Shown in pieces: positions 7,527 to 15,496 of a stretch of DNA of 40,357 nucleotides. The notes beneath the pieces are model-generated. The model had not been told where the DNA came from. It made no database searches and saw nothing but the letters and a program-made list of their open reading frames with translations. The stretch is from Verrucomicrobiaceae bacterium (lineage in GTDB: Bacteria > Verrucomicrobiota > Verrucomicrobiia > Verrucomicrobiales > V1-33), in contig JAIXPK010000222.1 of the NCBI GenBank assembly GCA_027486335.1, forward strand, positions 1-40,357. The letters are read 5' to 3'. Each line of letters starts with the position of its first letter. The first letter of the stretch is position 1. The position numbers were made by a program, and so were the translations under genes.

Positions 7527-10500
7527 TCACAGGCCGCGAACAAACGCCGCAAGGTCGGCGATCTGCTGATCGGTCAAGCCTGCGGCCAGCGGCGGCATGA
7601 CACTGTGACCATTGCGGAAGCGAGCAGTGTGGGCGCGGAGTAGGTTAACCTCTTGCGTCGCGCCACCCATCATCTGGATGGCCACGCGGTTGCCCCTGCG
7701 GGATTTGAGAAAGCCCTCGAGTTCCGTCCCGTCCCTCATGCGAATGTGGAACGGGCGGAACACATTCTCCACGGCGGCTTCCGGTTCGACCATGGCGAGA
7801 AGGAGCGCGGGAAGGTCTCGCTTGCTGCTGCCGTCGAGCGGCGGGGCGAACCCGATGCCTTTGCCGGCGGCGGAGTGACAGGTCAGGCACAGGCTGGTGA
7901 ACAGCGGCTCGCCGGTGGCTTTGTCACCCGTCAGTTTCTCCACGTCGGCGATGCGTCTGGCACTTTCGTCAGTCCGAACTCTGCGCCGATGATTCACCTC
8001 CTGCTGCACCTCGCCGAGACGACCGTGCTGCGGGACGCGGTCGCCGAGTTCGTCCGCCAGTCGAGGCAGAGTCGCGGTATCCTGGGCGAGCAGCGCGGGG
8101 AAGAAATTGTTCAGGGCAAAATGGGTGCCAATCTCAGTCGAGGCGAACTCGTTGAGCGCCGCAGTCTTCATCTCTGCGGCAATCTCCCCGGACCACGCGC
8201 GCAGTGCCGCCTCAACTTTCGGCTTCTCGTGCTGGTCGGCGGATTGGAACCATCCGATCCACGCCGCGGCGCGCGCAGCCGGACCCGTGGATTCGCCCCG
8301 CTCCATCATGTCCAGATAGAAATCCTTGTCGCGGATGCCGGCGCTCACGGCCGCGCGGACCGTGGGCAGCAGCAGTGCAGGTCGGCCCTCCACAATCGCA
8401 CGTGCGGACCTCACAAACTCCGCACTTTCCGCCTCCGTGCAGGCGCTTGCGGCAAGATCGAGTGCGGCAGGCCACGCGGCGGCGTCTTTGCCCGCCATGA
8501 CCTGCAACGCGAGCGGACCCGCGAAGCGGCGCAGGGCGATCGGCGTCAGGGTCTCGGAGTTCAGTAGTTCGTCGATGAGGGAAGACGGATGTCCGGACTT
8601 CGCCGCATACTCGCGCAGCAGGGCGGCGGCTTTCTCCGACGTCTCCACGCAGGCAAGCGCTGCGGAACGCAGGAAGGCGATGTCCAGATCCGCTAGCGTG
8701 ACGGTGCCATTCTCGAATCGTTTGGCATAACCGGTGCGCTCGACCATCACCCGCGCCTGCGCCGGGATGCGCGCGAGAAGTCCGGGAGCCTCCGCGAGCT
8801 GCTCCACGCCGTCTGTCTGCCGCTCCATCGCCCTGCCGATCCATGCATTCAGAAACGCCTGCGGATAAACTGCCCATGGCACTGTCTCCCCCTGCACGCC
8901 TTTGATCCTCTCGGCGGGCACATCGCTCAGCCAGCGCAGTGCGGTGGCTAACTCCACCGGGCCGATGTCCTTGGCATCGTGCAGCCAGCGCGCGAATTCC
9001 GTCTTCAGCCGCAGTGAGGATTGCTGCCCGATCACCGCCTGAAACATCCTCGACTCCTCGCGGGTGGGCTGAATCGTGCGCAGCGACCGTACCAGTTCAG
9101 TGCCCAGTTCCTCGCTGGTGGGACGCAGATGATTCGGATCAGTGCCGGACCTCTGCTGCAGCACTTCCAGCCAGAGCGCGTTATCGAAATGCCGGAACTC
9201 CGCCAGGCACCACAGCGCGTGAATGCGCACATCGTCCGGCTGTTTGTCATTCCGCAGCAGATCCTTGAGCGCGGGAATCAGCCCGGTGGCGTTCCGCTCC
9301 ACAATCTGCCGCCACGCCGAACGCATTTCCCACGTATTGGGCGACTGCAGATGCCGCACCAGTTCCGTGTCGCGCGCATGCAGCACATTCGGCACCTCGC
9401 GTTTGGTCTGCGTGGCATGCCGCACCCGCCAGATGCGCCCGCTCACTTTGTCGCGCGCCGGATGATCACGCGGCACTTCATTGTGCGAAATCACCGGGTT
9501 GTACCAGTCCACGATGTAGAGACACCCGTCCGGCCCGAAGGCAATATGCACCGGACGGAACCGCCGGTCCTTGCACGTCAGGAGATCCGGCCCCCGGGTC
9601 ACCTTCCAGCCGCCTTCTGCATTTGACTCAGCCGTCACGGAATTGATCGCACCAGTCACTGCATTTGCGATGAGCATGCGCGCCTGCCAATCCGGCGGAA
9701 AGCCATCTGCGCGGTCCTCGCTTTGCGCCAGCCCTGACAATCCGGTGCTGCCCAGATCCACCTCGCCCACACCCGGCTGCCACGGCATATCCTTCATGTA
9801 TGGCTGTTCGTTCCAGCCGTGATAGTGCGCGCCTTCCTCAAAGGGCGCGACGCAGTGATCGAAGCAGTTGGCTTCCTGCACCCACATGGTTCCGTTGCGC
9901 TTCAGCAGCACACCCCACGTGTTGTTCAGGCCCGCCCCGATGATCCGGAACTCCGAACCGTCCGGCCGGAACGCCGCGAATTTACCGTAGTTGAAAGCCA
10001 CGGTGTTTCCACCCGCATCGGTGATCCCGCCGCTGTCCAGCACGCCCTGCGTGGTAAAGATCGAACCGTCCGGCAGCCACATCAGTTGATGCGCCATCGT
10101 GTGCGAATCCTGAATACCGAAACCCCGCAACAGCACCTTGCGCTCGTCCGCTTTACCATCGGCATCCGTGTCGCGCAGCATCAGCATCTCCGGACCGTGC
10201 GCCACGATGACCCCGTCCTTGTAAGGCAGCACACCCATCGGCATCACCAGCCCGTCCGCGAACACCCGTGGCGTGTGCGGCCCGGACTTCAATGGATCGT
10301 CAATCACCAGCACTTTGTCCCGGCCGCCCTCTTTCCATTTCTGCAGCGCCTCGTCGGCATGCTGCTTGTCATTCGTGTCCAGCGGATACTCCGATGCCGT
10401 CATCGTCCACAGCCGGCCCTTGGCATCGAAGTTCAGCGCCACCGGCTTCTCCGTCCCCTGCACCTCGCTGGTGACCAGTTCGATGCTGAAGCCCTCCGGC

Positions 10501-10631
10501 AGCACGAACTGCGCGCGCTGATCTTCCGGCGAGAGCTTCGGCGCATCCGCCGCATTGCCTTCCTTGAGCTGGGCATGGACCGGCGGCCCGGAACAAAGCA
10601 GGATGAGCACGGCAGTGATGGCAGAACGCAT
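7527..10631 (-). CDS. PVC-type cytochrome c protein with dehydrogenase-like beta-propeller
   Basis: 1034 residues from the ATG at 10631, chosen over 10649 because it starts a clean signal peptide (ITAVLILLCSGPPVHA). Residues about 30-400 form the membrane-bound-dehydrogenase-type beta-propeller found in planctomycetes and verrucomicrobia, with blades such as ALNFDAKGRLWTMTASEYP, HQLMWLPDGSIFTTQG and IAFGPDGCLYIVDWYNPVISH, then GRIWRVRH. Residues about 400-880 are alpha-helical, HEAT-like. The C-terminal cytochrome c domain has the haem site CLTCH (915-919) and a likely distal methionine in GHSVMPPLA (Met about 1012). It probably oxidises a sugar or other substrate in the periplasm and passes electrons to the chain; the substrate is unknown. 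Such genes often stand next to ThuA or DUF1080 genes, here found at 20542-22137 beyond the defence module. Confidence 0.9.
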   Translation of the reverse strand: MRSAITAVLILLCSGPPVHAQLKEGNAADAPKLSPEDQRAQFVLPEGFSIELVTSEVQGTEKPVALNFDAKGRLWTMTASEYPLDTNDKQHADEALQKWKEGGRDKVLVIDDPLKSGPHTPRVFADGLVMPMGVLPYKDGVIVAHGPEMLMLRDTDADGKADERKVLLRGFGIQDSHTMAHQLMWLPDGSIFTTQGVLDSGGITDAGGNTVAFNYGKFAAFRPDGSEFRIIGAGLNNTWGVLLKRNGTMWVQEANCFDHCVAPFEEGAHYHGWNEQPYMKDMPWQPGVGEVDLGSTGLSGLAQSEDRADGFPPDWQARMLIANAVTGAINSVTAESNAEGGWKVTRGPDLLTCKDRRFRPVHIAFGPDGCLYIVDWYNPVISHNEVPRDHPARDKVSGRIWRVRHATQTKREVPNVLHARDTELVRHLQSPNTWEMRSAWRQIVERNATGLIPALKDLLRNDKQPDDVRIHALWCLAEFRHFDNALWLEVLQQRSGTDPNHLRPTSEELGTELVRSLRTIQPTREESRMFQAVIGQQSSLRLKTEFARWLHDAKDIGPVELATALRWLSDVPAERIKGVQGETVPWAVYPQAFLNAWIGRAMERQTDGVEQLAEAPGLLARIPAQARVMVERTGYAKRFENGTVTLADLDIAFLRSAALACVETSEKAAALLREYAAKSGHPSSLIDELLNSETLTPIALRRFAGPLALQVMAGKDAAAWPAALDLAASACTEAESAEFVRSARAIVEGRPALLLPTVRAAVSAGIRDKDFYLDMMERGESTGPAARAAAWIGWFQSADQHEKPKVEAALRAWSGEIAAEMKTAALNEFASTEIGTHFALNNFFPALLAQDTATLPRLADELGDRVPQHGRLGEVQQEVNHRRRVRTDESARRIADVEKLTGDKATGEPLFTSLCLTCHSAAGKGIGFAPPLDGSSKRDLPALLLAMVEPEAAVENVFRPFHIRMRDGTELEGFLKSRRGNRVAIQMMGGATQEVNLLRAHTARFRNGHSVMPPLAAGLTDQQIADLAAFVRGL

Positions 10632-10658
10632 GTCACATAACTGCCTCACAGGTCAGCG

Positions 10659-10671
10659 CTCTCAACAGGCA
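10659..10671 (+). repeat. 13-bp direct repeat, left copy
   Basis: CTCTCAACAGGCA occurs here and at 20299-20311 in the same orientation, at the two edges of the restriction/ATPase module. Length alone is not significant in 40 kb, but the position next to the inverted repeat copies makes it worth noting. Confidence 0.35.
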
Positions 10672-10705
10672 TTAATCCACGGATGACCGACGATGATCCA
10701 AAGAC

Positions 10706-10756
10706 CGACCCTCACGGGGCGCCCCAATCCGGTAGAACCCGAGCGCCGCAGGTGCG
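10706..10756 (+). repeat. Left copy of inverted intergenic repeat flanking the defence module
   Basis: This stretch (with CTCACGGGG, CCGGTAGAA and GCGCCGC in order) matches the reverse complement of 20351-20402 at the same spacing give or take one base. It lies 157 bp outside the stop of the restriction subunit gene. The rest of the 10632-10912 gap holds no gene. Confidence 0.6.
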
Positions 10757-10912
10757 GTGCGCGCTTTAAGAGCCGCTGGCGGTATTCTCAGGGGCAGGCT
10801 TTGGCCCATGCATGCAAGGATCGAGGGAAAGCCAGTGGATCGAAGTCCACCCGCCGGGGATGATGAGCTTCACAGTTTCCCGCGTGTGTAGCTTCCATCC
10901 ACTGGGTAATGC

Positions 10913-13687
10913 CTACAGAGCATCCAGAACGCGCTGCGGTTTGTCGCACATTGCGTAACGCCACCGGCCGAACCGGCCCGTGTCGTTGACGGCTTCCACC
11001 CATTCTTCGGCTGCGGCCTTTTTCGCGAGAGCGGCATCATCCACTTTGCCTTTCGTTTCCAGAATGAGGTTCGTTCGGTCACTAAGACTGACCAGATAAT
11101 CCGGACGGTAGCGGCGCAGGGTGCCGTCAAACTGATAGTAGATTTCAAATCCGAGATGATCGTTCTTCACCCACGCGAGGACCTTGTCGCTCTGCTCCAG
11201 GTGATACGCTTCACTCGCTTCCCATCCTGAATCCAGCACGACGACATTCACGATACTTTTTGTGGTCTTGAAGCATGGCCGTGTGGTGTGCCACGGCAGC
11301 ATTTCGCCGGCCCGCCGGACCGGATGGCGGCTGTCCAGCACCGCCGCGATCCGCTGGGTGTTCGCGCATTGGATCTCCTTGTAGAGGTGGCGTACGATCC
11401 GGCTGAGATTCAGCGTGTAGATGACCCGCTGGCGCAGCGGATCCTGATAAAACAGGGGCGGATCCACCTGGACGAGCCCTGAATTCAGATACAGCTCCGT
11501 CAGTCCGACCAGTTGGCCGATCAGGGATTCCCGCGAGCCCTTCCACGAAGGGTTCAACTGATCAAACAGATCGCGCACCGCCTCAAACACGAGCCGCTGC
11601 CGGCGCAGCTTCCGCGCGAGTTCGTCCAGAGCCACATCGGTCACCTGATCGAGATTCGGTTTGCCGGCGACCATGGGTGCGAGTCCCGCCTGCTGCACGG
11701 TCTTGTAGGCATCCAGCACCAGCGGGCTCATCTTCTTCAGATTCACTTCCAGCCGAGGGTGGTATTCCCGGTCAATTCGGATGACATTCGGCCATGTGAT
11801 GTCCAGCGCACTGCGTTCCCTGACTACCTCCACCCGTGTCGTCGGTTTCGGCGGGCGGGGTTTGATTTCACCCGGGTCCTCATGAGGGATGAACGTGAAC
11901 GGCACCCCGAAGATATTTACATACTCAGGATCGAACTGGCCCTCGCTGTTCAGTTCGTAGCTTGTCCGGCGCAGTCCCCGGCCTACTACCTGTTCGCAGA
12001 GCAACTGGCTGGAAAACGCCCGCAGTCCCATAATGTGGGTCACTGTTTTCGCATCCCAGCCTTCCGAAAGCATGCCGACTGAAATCACATTCTGAATGCC
12101 CGCACCTTCCTTACCCGGCTGTCCCACGGTGTCCACGGTGCGGCGCAACAGTTCCGCCTGCTGCTTCTTTGTCAGCTTGGGAGCGGACTTCTCTTCATCG
12201 CCGTCGCCAGCCTGAATCTCATCCGGCACCTCGCCTTCCTCCGATGCCTCGGCCTCCCTCAGCACTTTGGAATCAATGTGCAGCGTCCGGTCGGCATCGC
12301 AGAGTTCCTCGATTAGGATCTTTTTTCGGTCGAAGGAAAACTTGATGCGGGCGGCGGTCTCCGTGCGGTTGGCTACTGTGATCATGACCGGTGGTGTCTG
12401 CGCCCCGGCCTCCTCCCATGCCCTCTTCGTTTCCAGCCAATCTTTGCCGAGCAGGTAATACGCGTTCGTCACGAGCCCGGGCAGCGGTTCGTGAGGCTCG
12501 GCGGAACGGATAATGTCCGGATTCACCTCCGGGTCGGAATAGATATGAAACAGGCGGCTCTTGTAGTCGGCGGCAAACTTCCCTGAGTCGTCCCTCACCA
12601 CCACTCGCGGCGTCTTCACCAGGCCCGATTCGATCGCATCGTTCAGACCGAAATCACTGACGATCCAGCCAAAGAGCGACTCCTCGTAGGACTGCTTGCC
12701 GCTGGGCGCGAACGGAGTGGCCGAAAAATCGTAGCAGCGGAGGATCCCGCGGGCACGGTGAATGCGGTCAAGGCCGCCGACCCACACGGTGGCCTCTGCG
12801 AACAGTTCCTTGTCTTCACGCCGGCCTTTGAACTCCGCCGGGATGCGCCACGCATGGTGGGCTTCGTCATTCAGCACTAGGAGATTACGTTGCTGAGCCA
12901 GCTCTCCGAGCACTTCGCGGCAGTAGGCTTCGTCGCTCTTGGCGCCTCGCTTGTCCACACTGCGGCGCTTTGCCAACTTCTCCGGGCTGTCCCATGCCAG
13001 CGACTGCCAATTGCGGATCAGCACCTTCCCCTGCCGCAGCATTTCCATGAGCGGACCAGGCACGATCTGGAAAAGCTCATAGTAATTCCCCTCCGCGTCC
13101 GGCACCAACACCTCAAGGCGCGACCGAACGGTAATTCCCGGAGCCATGATGAGCGCGTGTCTGGCAAACCGTCCATCCTGCGGATAACTCGCCCGATTCA
13201 GGAACTGCCACGCCAGCACCATGGCCATCACCAGTGTCTTGCCGGTTCCCGTGGCCATCTTGCAGCACAGCCGCGCCCAGTCGCCTCCGTCGGATGGAAT
13301 CGCAATGCCCACACGCTCCGCGGGATCGGACTCCAGCAGCCAGATCAAAGTCTCCACCGCCTCCAATTGACAGAAGAAAAACCTCCGGCCGTCGCGTGTC
13401 ACCGGATCATTCCAGTGCTCCAGCAGGCGCCGTGTCATGCCGGTCACGCCGGGCCACCCCGCTTGCCGCCATGCCTGCACCCGAGGTCGGATCCGGTTCA
13501 CCAGCCCGATCTCCCGGAACTGACCGGGATCTTCAAACCCCATCGCCCCCGGCGTCGCCATCACATAGCCGGACTTCCTCCGGCCTTCCTCGATCCGAAA
13601 ACTCAGCGTCTCGCGCACAAACTCCCAATACCGCTGCGGTTCGGCAAACGGCGAGTTGAGAATGAGATGAGAGGGCTTCTCGGTCAT
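10913..13687 (-). CDS. Type III-like restriction enzyme: SF2 helicase with C-terminal nuclease domain (Res)
   Basis: 924 residues; ATG at 13687 overlaps the stop of the PIN gene by one base (TAATG). This is the restriction subunit that acts with the methyltransferase at 15497-18121. SF2 helicase motifs in order: Walker A MATGTGKT (144-151), motif II DEAH (274-277, in LNDEAHHAW), motif III SATPF (322-326), motif V-like SEGWDAKTV (541-549), motif VI QVVGRGLRR (566-574). The C-terminal end has a PD-(D/E)xK nuclease site, PDYLV (Asp 863) followed by LETKGK (Glu 877, Lys 879). This matches the type III-like Res proteins annotated as the BPTD_3080 group. It should translocate on DNA using ATP and cleave unmodified sites with Mod. 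All catalytic motifs are intact. Confidence 0.9.
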   Translation of the reverse strand: MTEKPSHLILNSPFAEPQRYWEFVRETLSFRIEEGRRKSGYVMATPGAMGFEDPGQFREIGLVNRIRPRVQAWRQAGWPGVTGMTRRLLEHWNDPVTRDGRRFFFCQLEAVETLIWLLESDPAERVGIAIPSDGGDWARLCCKMATGTGKTLVMAMVLAWQFLNRASYPQDGRFARHALIMAPGITVRSRLEVLVPDAEGNYYELFQIVPGPLMEMLRQGKVLIRNWQSLAWDSPEKLAKRRSVDKRGAKSDEAYCREVLGELAQQRNLLVLNDEAHHAWRIPAEFKGRREDKELFAEATVWVGGLDRIHRARGILRCYDFSATPFAPSGKQSYEESLFGWIVSDFGLNDAIESGLVKTPRVVVRDDSGKFAADYKSRLFHIYSDPEVNPDIIRSAEPHEPLPGLVTNAYYLLGKDWLETKRAWEEAGAQTPPVMITVANRTETAARIKFSFDRKKILIEELCDADRTLHIDSKVLREAEASEEGEVPDEIQAGDGDEEKSAPKLTKKQQAELLRRTVDTVGQPGKEGAGIQNVISVGMLSEGWDAKTVTHIMGLRAFSSQLLCEQVVGRGLRRTSYELNSEGQFDPEYVNIFGVPFTFIPHEDPGEIKPRPPKPTTRVEVVRERSALDITWPNVIRIDREYHPRLEVNLKKMSPLVLDAYKTVQQAGLAPMVAGKPNLDQVTDVALDELARKLRRQRLVFEAVRDLFDQLNPSWKGSRESLIGQLVGLTELYLNSGLVQVDPPLFYQDPLRQRVIYTLNLSRIVRHLYKEIQCANTQRIAAVLDSRHPVRRAGEMLPWHTTRPCFKTTKSIVNVVVLDSGWEASEAYHLEQSDKVLAWVKNDHLGFEIYYQFDGTLRRYRPDYLVSLSDRTNLILETKGKVDDAALAKKAAAEEWVEAVNDTGRFGRWRYAMCDKPQRVLDAL

Positions 13688-14184
13688 TACAGATTGGTGT
13701 TGGCGGTGCGGGAGTTACAGAACTCGGGGGTTGTTCCAGCATGGTGGCTCGCACATTTTTTCAGTTTTCGGGCATGGTTGGTGATATGCACGTCGTTGTT
13801 TGAGACCAGCAGCGTGTCGCTCTGGCAGGCCACATACATGATCACCTTGTCGCTCTGCTCGGTGTGGCCCGGCACACGCTGATCGATGCAGTTCATCAGG
13901 CCGTCACCCTGGTTCACCTGGATGATCTTTTTGGGCAGCAACTCAAGTAGTCCGCGCAGCAGATTTTGGAAATTTCCCAACTCTCGATGGGTTCTGTAAT
14001 GGGCCAGTCGGTGCAGCATCTCATTCTCCATTCGGCCGCCATGGTCCCGGCATAGCGTACGCCTCTGAGCAAGCACTTTCCCAAGCAACTCGGTGACATG
14101 TCCGTCGGCATTCATTCCCTGCGGTTCCGTGCGGAAGAGATGCTCGACCACATTGGTGTCGAGAGTGATGGCATCAGCCCGCAT
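13687..14184 (-). CDS. PIN-domain ribonuclease-like protein inside the restriction operon
   Basis: 165 residues. ATG at 14184 lies 11 bp inside the ATPase gene's end, and the stop overlaps the Res start, so it is translationally coupled on both sides. The N-terminus ITLDTNVVEHLF has the first PIN Asp (Asp 9). Glu 53/55 in the ENEML helix, Asp 112 in SDKVIMYVACQ and Asp 131 in LLVSNNDVHI match the other acidic positions of the PIN active site. PIN proteins are Mg-dependent RNases, often cutting tRNA or mRNA. There is no antitoxin gene of the usual VapB type beside it; the partner is the AAA ATPase. I infer a nuclease effector kept in check or triggered by the ATPase. The fold assignment is from motif pattern, not alignment. 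Confidence 0.7.
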   Translation of the reverse strand: MRADAITLDTNVVEHLFRTEPQGMNADGHVTELLGKVLAQRRTLCRDHGGRMENEMLHRLAHYRTHRELGNFQNLLRGLLELLPKKIIQVNQGDGLMNCIDQRVPGHTEQSDKVIMYVACQSDTLLVSNNDVHITNHARKLKKCASHHAGTTPEFCNSRTANTNL

Positions 14185-15493
14185 GATCTGCTCCGGTTAC
14201 TGCCGGCCGCGGCAGTGCGTTGAATTCAAGGGCCTCGAAAAGATCCGCACCGAAAAACTCCATAGGCAGGTGTCCGTCCAATTCACCGTCGGGCTTAACC
14301 GGCATGTTTGTCACTGTTGTTACGCCTTTCTCCACGTGGACATAGGCTACCCCAACGTCCTCCGCCGGAAGCTCACCCGAGCGGACGAGCCGCCTCAGCC
14401 GCAGCAGGATATTGCTGCTGTGTGTTTCAATAATCGACGGCACCCTCCTTTTCTTCCACAGTTCTGCAAAGAACGAGCCCAGTTCCAGTTGTGCGGTGGG
14501 ATGCAACTGCGCTTCCGGTTGTTCCACCGTCAGCAGTTCTCCCTCATTCATGATCGCCCCCTGAACGAATACGGGCAGAGCCTGGCTGACACCAAATCCG
14601 AAATCACTCAGCCGGTGACTCGCCCGTGTTTCGATGTTCCTGCCCTCGGGACGCATGAGAAGCCCGTCCCCGGCGCGGGCCACTTTGATGTCCTCGATGC
14701 CAAGGACGGACAGGGCATGACGCAGTATGAAGTCGAGCTGGCCAGGCGCCTTGCGGCCACCATCCGTGAGAATCCCCACAAGGTGCTGCATCGCGTGTTC
14801 CCCTTCGTGCCCTGCCTCACCAGCCGGAGGCATCCGCAGGTCGATCACACCCCTGGACTCCCGGCGCAGCGCCGACAAGTGACGCATCTTCTCCAGCACG
14901 TTGCGTGCTGGTTCCAGAAAGCGCAAGTCATCCGCCATGGCCGTAAGCAGATCAGGCGATTCGGCTCTCCGGGGTTTGAGAAGGCTACTTCCTTTCAGAT
15001 TCCGGATCGTATTGCTGAAGAGCCTGCGCCGGTCCCGATTCTCCACCAGAATCTCCTGAAGCCCGAAAGCCAAGTCGGTCTGATACATGACATCTCCGGT
15101 TACCCGGAATCTGGCCATGGGTGTTCCGTCGTAAGCCACCGTTTTCCCGTCCTTCTCCGATTCGCCGGTCAGGGAGTTCCCCCTCTCAACTCTAACATTG
15201 AAAGTGAATTCCCTAAGCTGGGCTTCCAGTTCCAAAATGAAGCGATGTTTACGGGCGCGAGCGGCTTTGTTCCGCATGTCATTCCACGCGCCCAACTCCA
15301 CGTGAGGGCCGTTCACCGTCAAAAATTCCCGCTCGTTGTCCCCCTCAACGCTCTGCCGCGCCATCTGCAGCCATTTCAGCAGCGATGATTTTCCCGAACT
15401 ATTTCTGCCGATCAGCACAGTGATCGGCCGGAACTCGAAGCGCACGCGCTTCGAGAATGCCCTGAAGTTTTCGAGTTCCAGTGCTTTAAGCAT
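14174..15493 (-). CDS. AAA ATPase of the RecF/OLD/DUF3696-like ABC class
   Basis: 439 residues; ATG at 15493, three bases after the methyltransferase stop. An SMC-like ABC ATPase split around an inserted helical region: N-terminus LKALELENFRAF then Walker A GRNSSGKS (29-36); ABC signature-like FGFGVSQALP (298-307); Walker B LLTVEQPEAQLHP (320-332, catalytic Glu 327); H-loop His 358 in IIETHSSNILLRL. The C-terminus LPMEFFGADLFEALEF resembles DUF3696 tails. No TOPRIM nuclease domain is present, unlike OLD or Gabija GajA. Such ATPases sense a phage or DNA state and control a partner nuclease (compare PtuA with HNH PtuB in Septu). Here the partner is the adjacent PIN protein. All ATPase motifs are intact. 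Confidence 0.85.
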   Translation of the reverse strand: MLKALELENFRAFSKRVRFEFRPITVLIGRNSSGKSSLLKWLQMARQSVEGDNEREFLTVNGPHVELGAWNDMRNKAARARKHRFILELEAQLREFTFNVRVERGNSLTGESEKDGKTVAYDGTPMARFRVTGDVMYQTDLAFGLQEILVENRDRRRLFSNTIRNLKGSSLLKPRRAESPDLLTAMADDLRFLEPARNVLEKMRHLSALRRESRGVIDLRMPPAGEAGHEGEHAMQHLVGILTDGGRKAPGQLDFILRHALSVLGIEDIKVARAGDGLLMRPEGRNIETRASHRLSDFGFGVSQALPVFVQGAIMNEGELLTVEQPEAQLHPTAQLELGSFFAELWKKRRVPSIIETHSSNILLRLRRLVRSGELPAEDVGVAYVHVEKGVTTVTNMPVKPDGELDGHLPMEFFGADLFEALEFNALPRPAVTGADHAG

Positions 15494-15496
15494 AAC

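Noticed and set aside
14093..15388. Plus-strand open frame of 431 residues opposite the ATPase gene
   Set aside because: Runs antisense to an intact ATPase with all motifs; proline-, arginine- and histidine-rich with no domain.
14174..15493. OLD or Gabija GajA nuclease
   Set aside because: The ATPase lacks a TOPRIM domain at its C-terminus and no UvrD-like partner is present.
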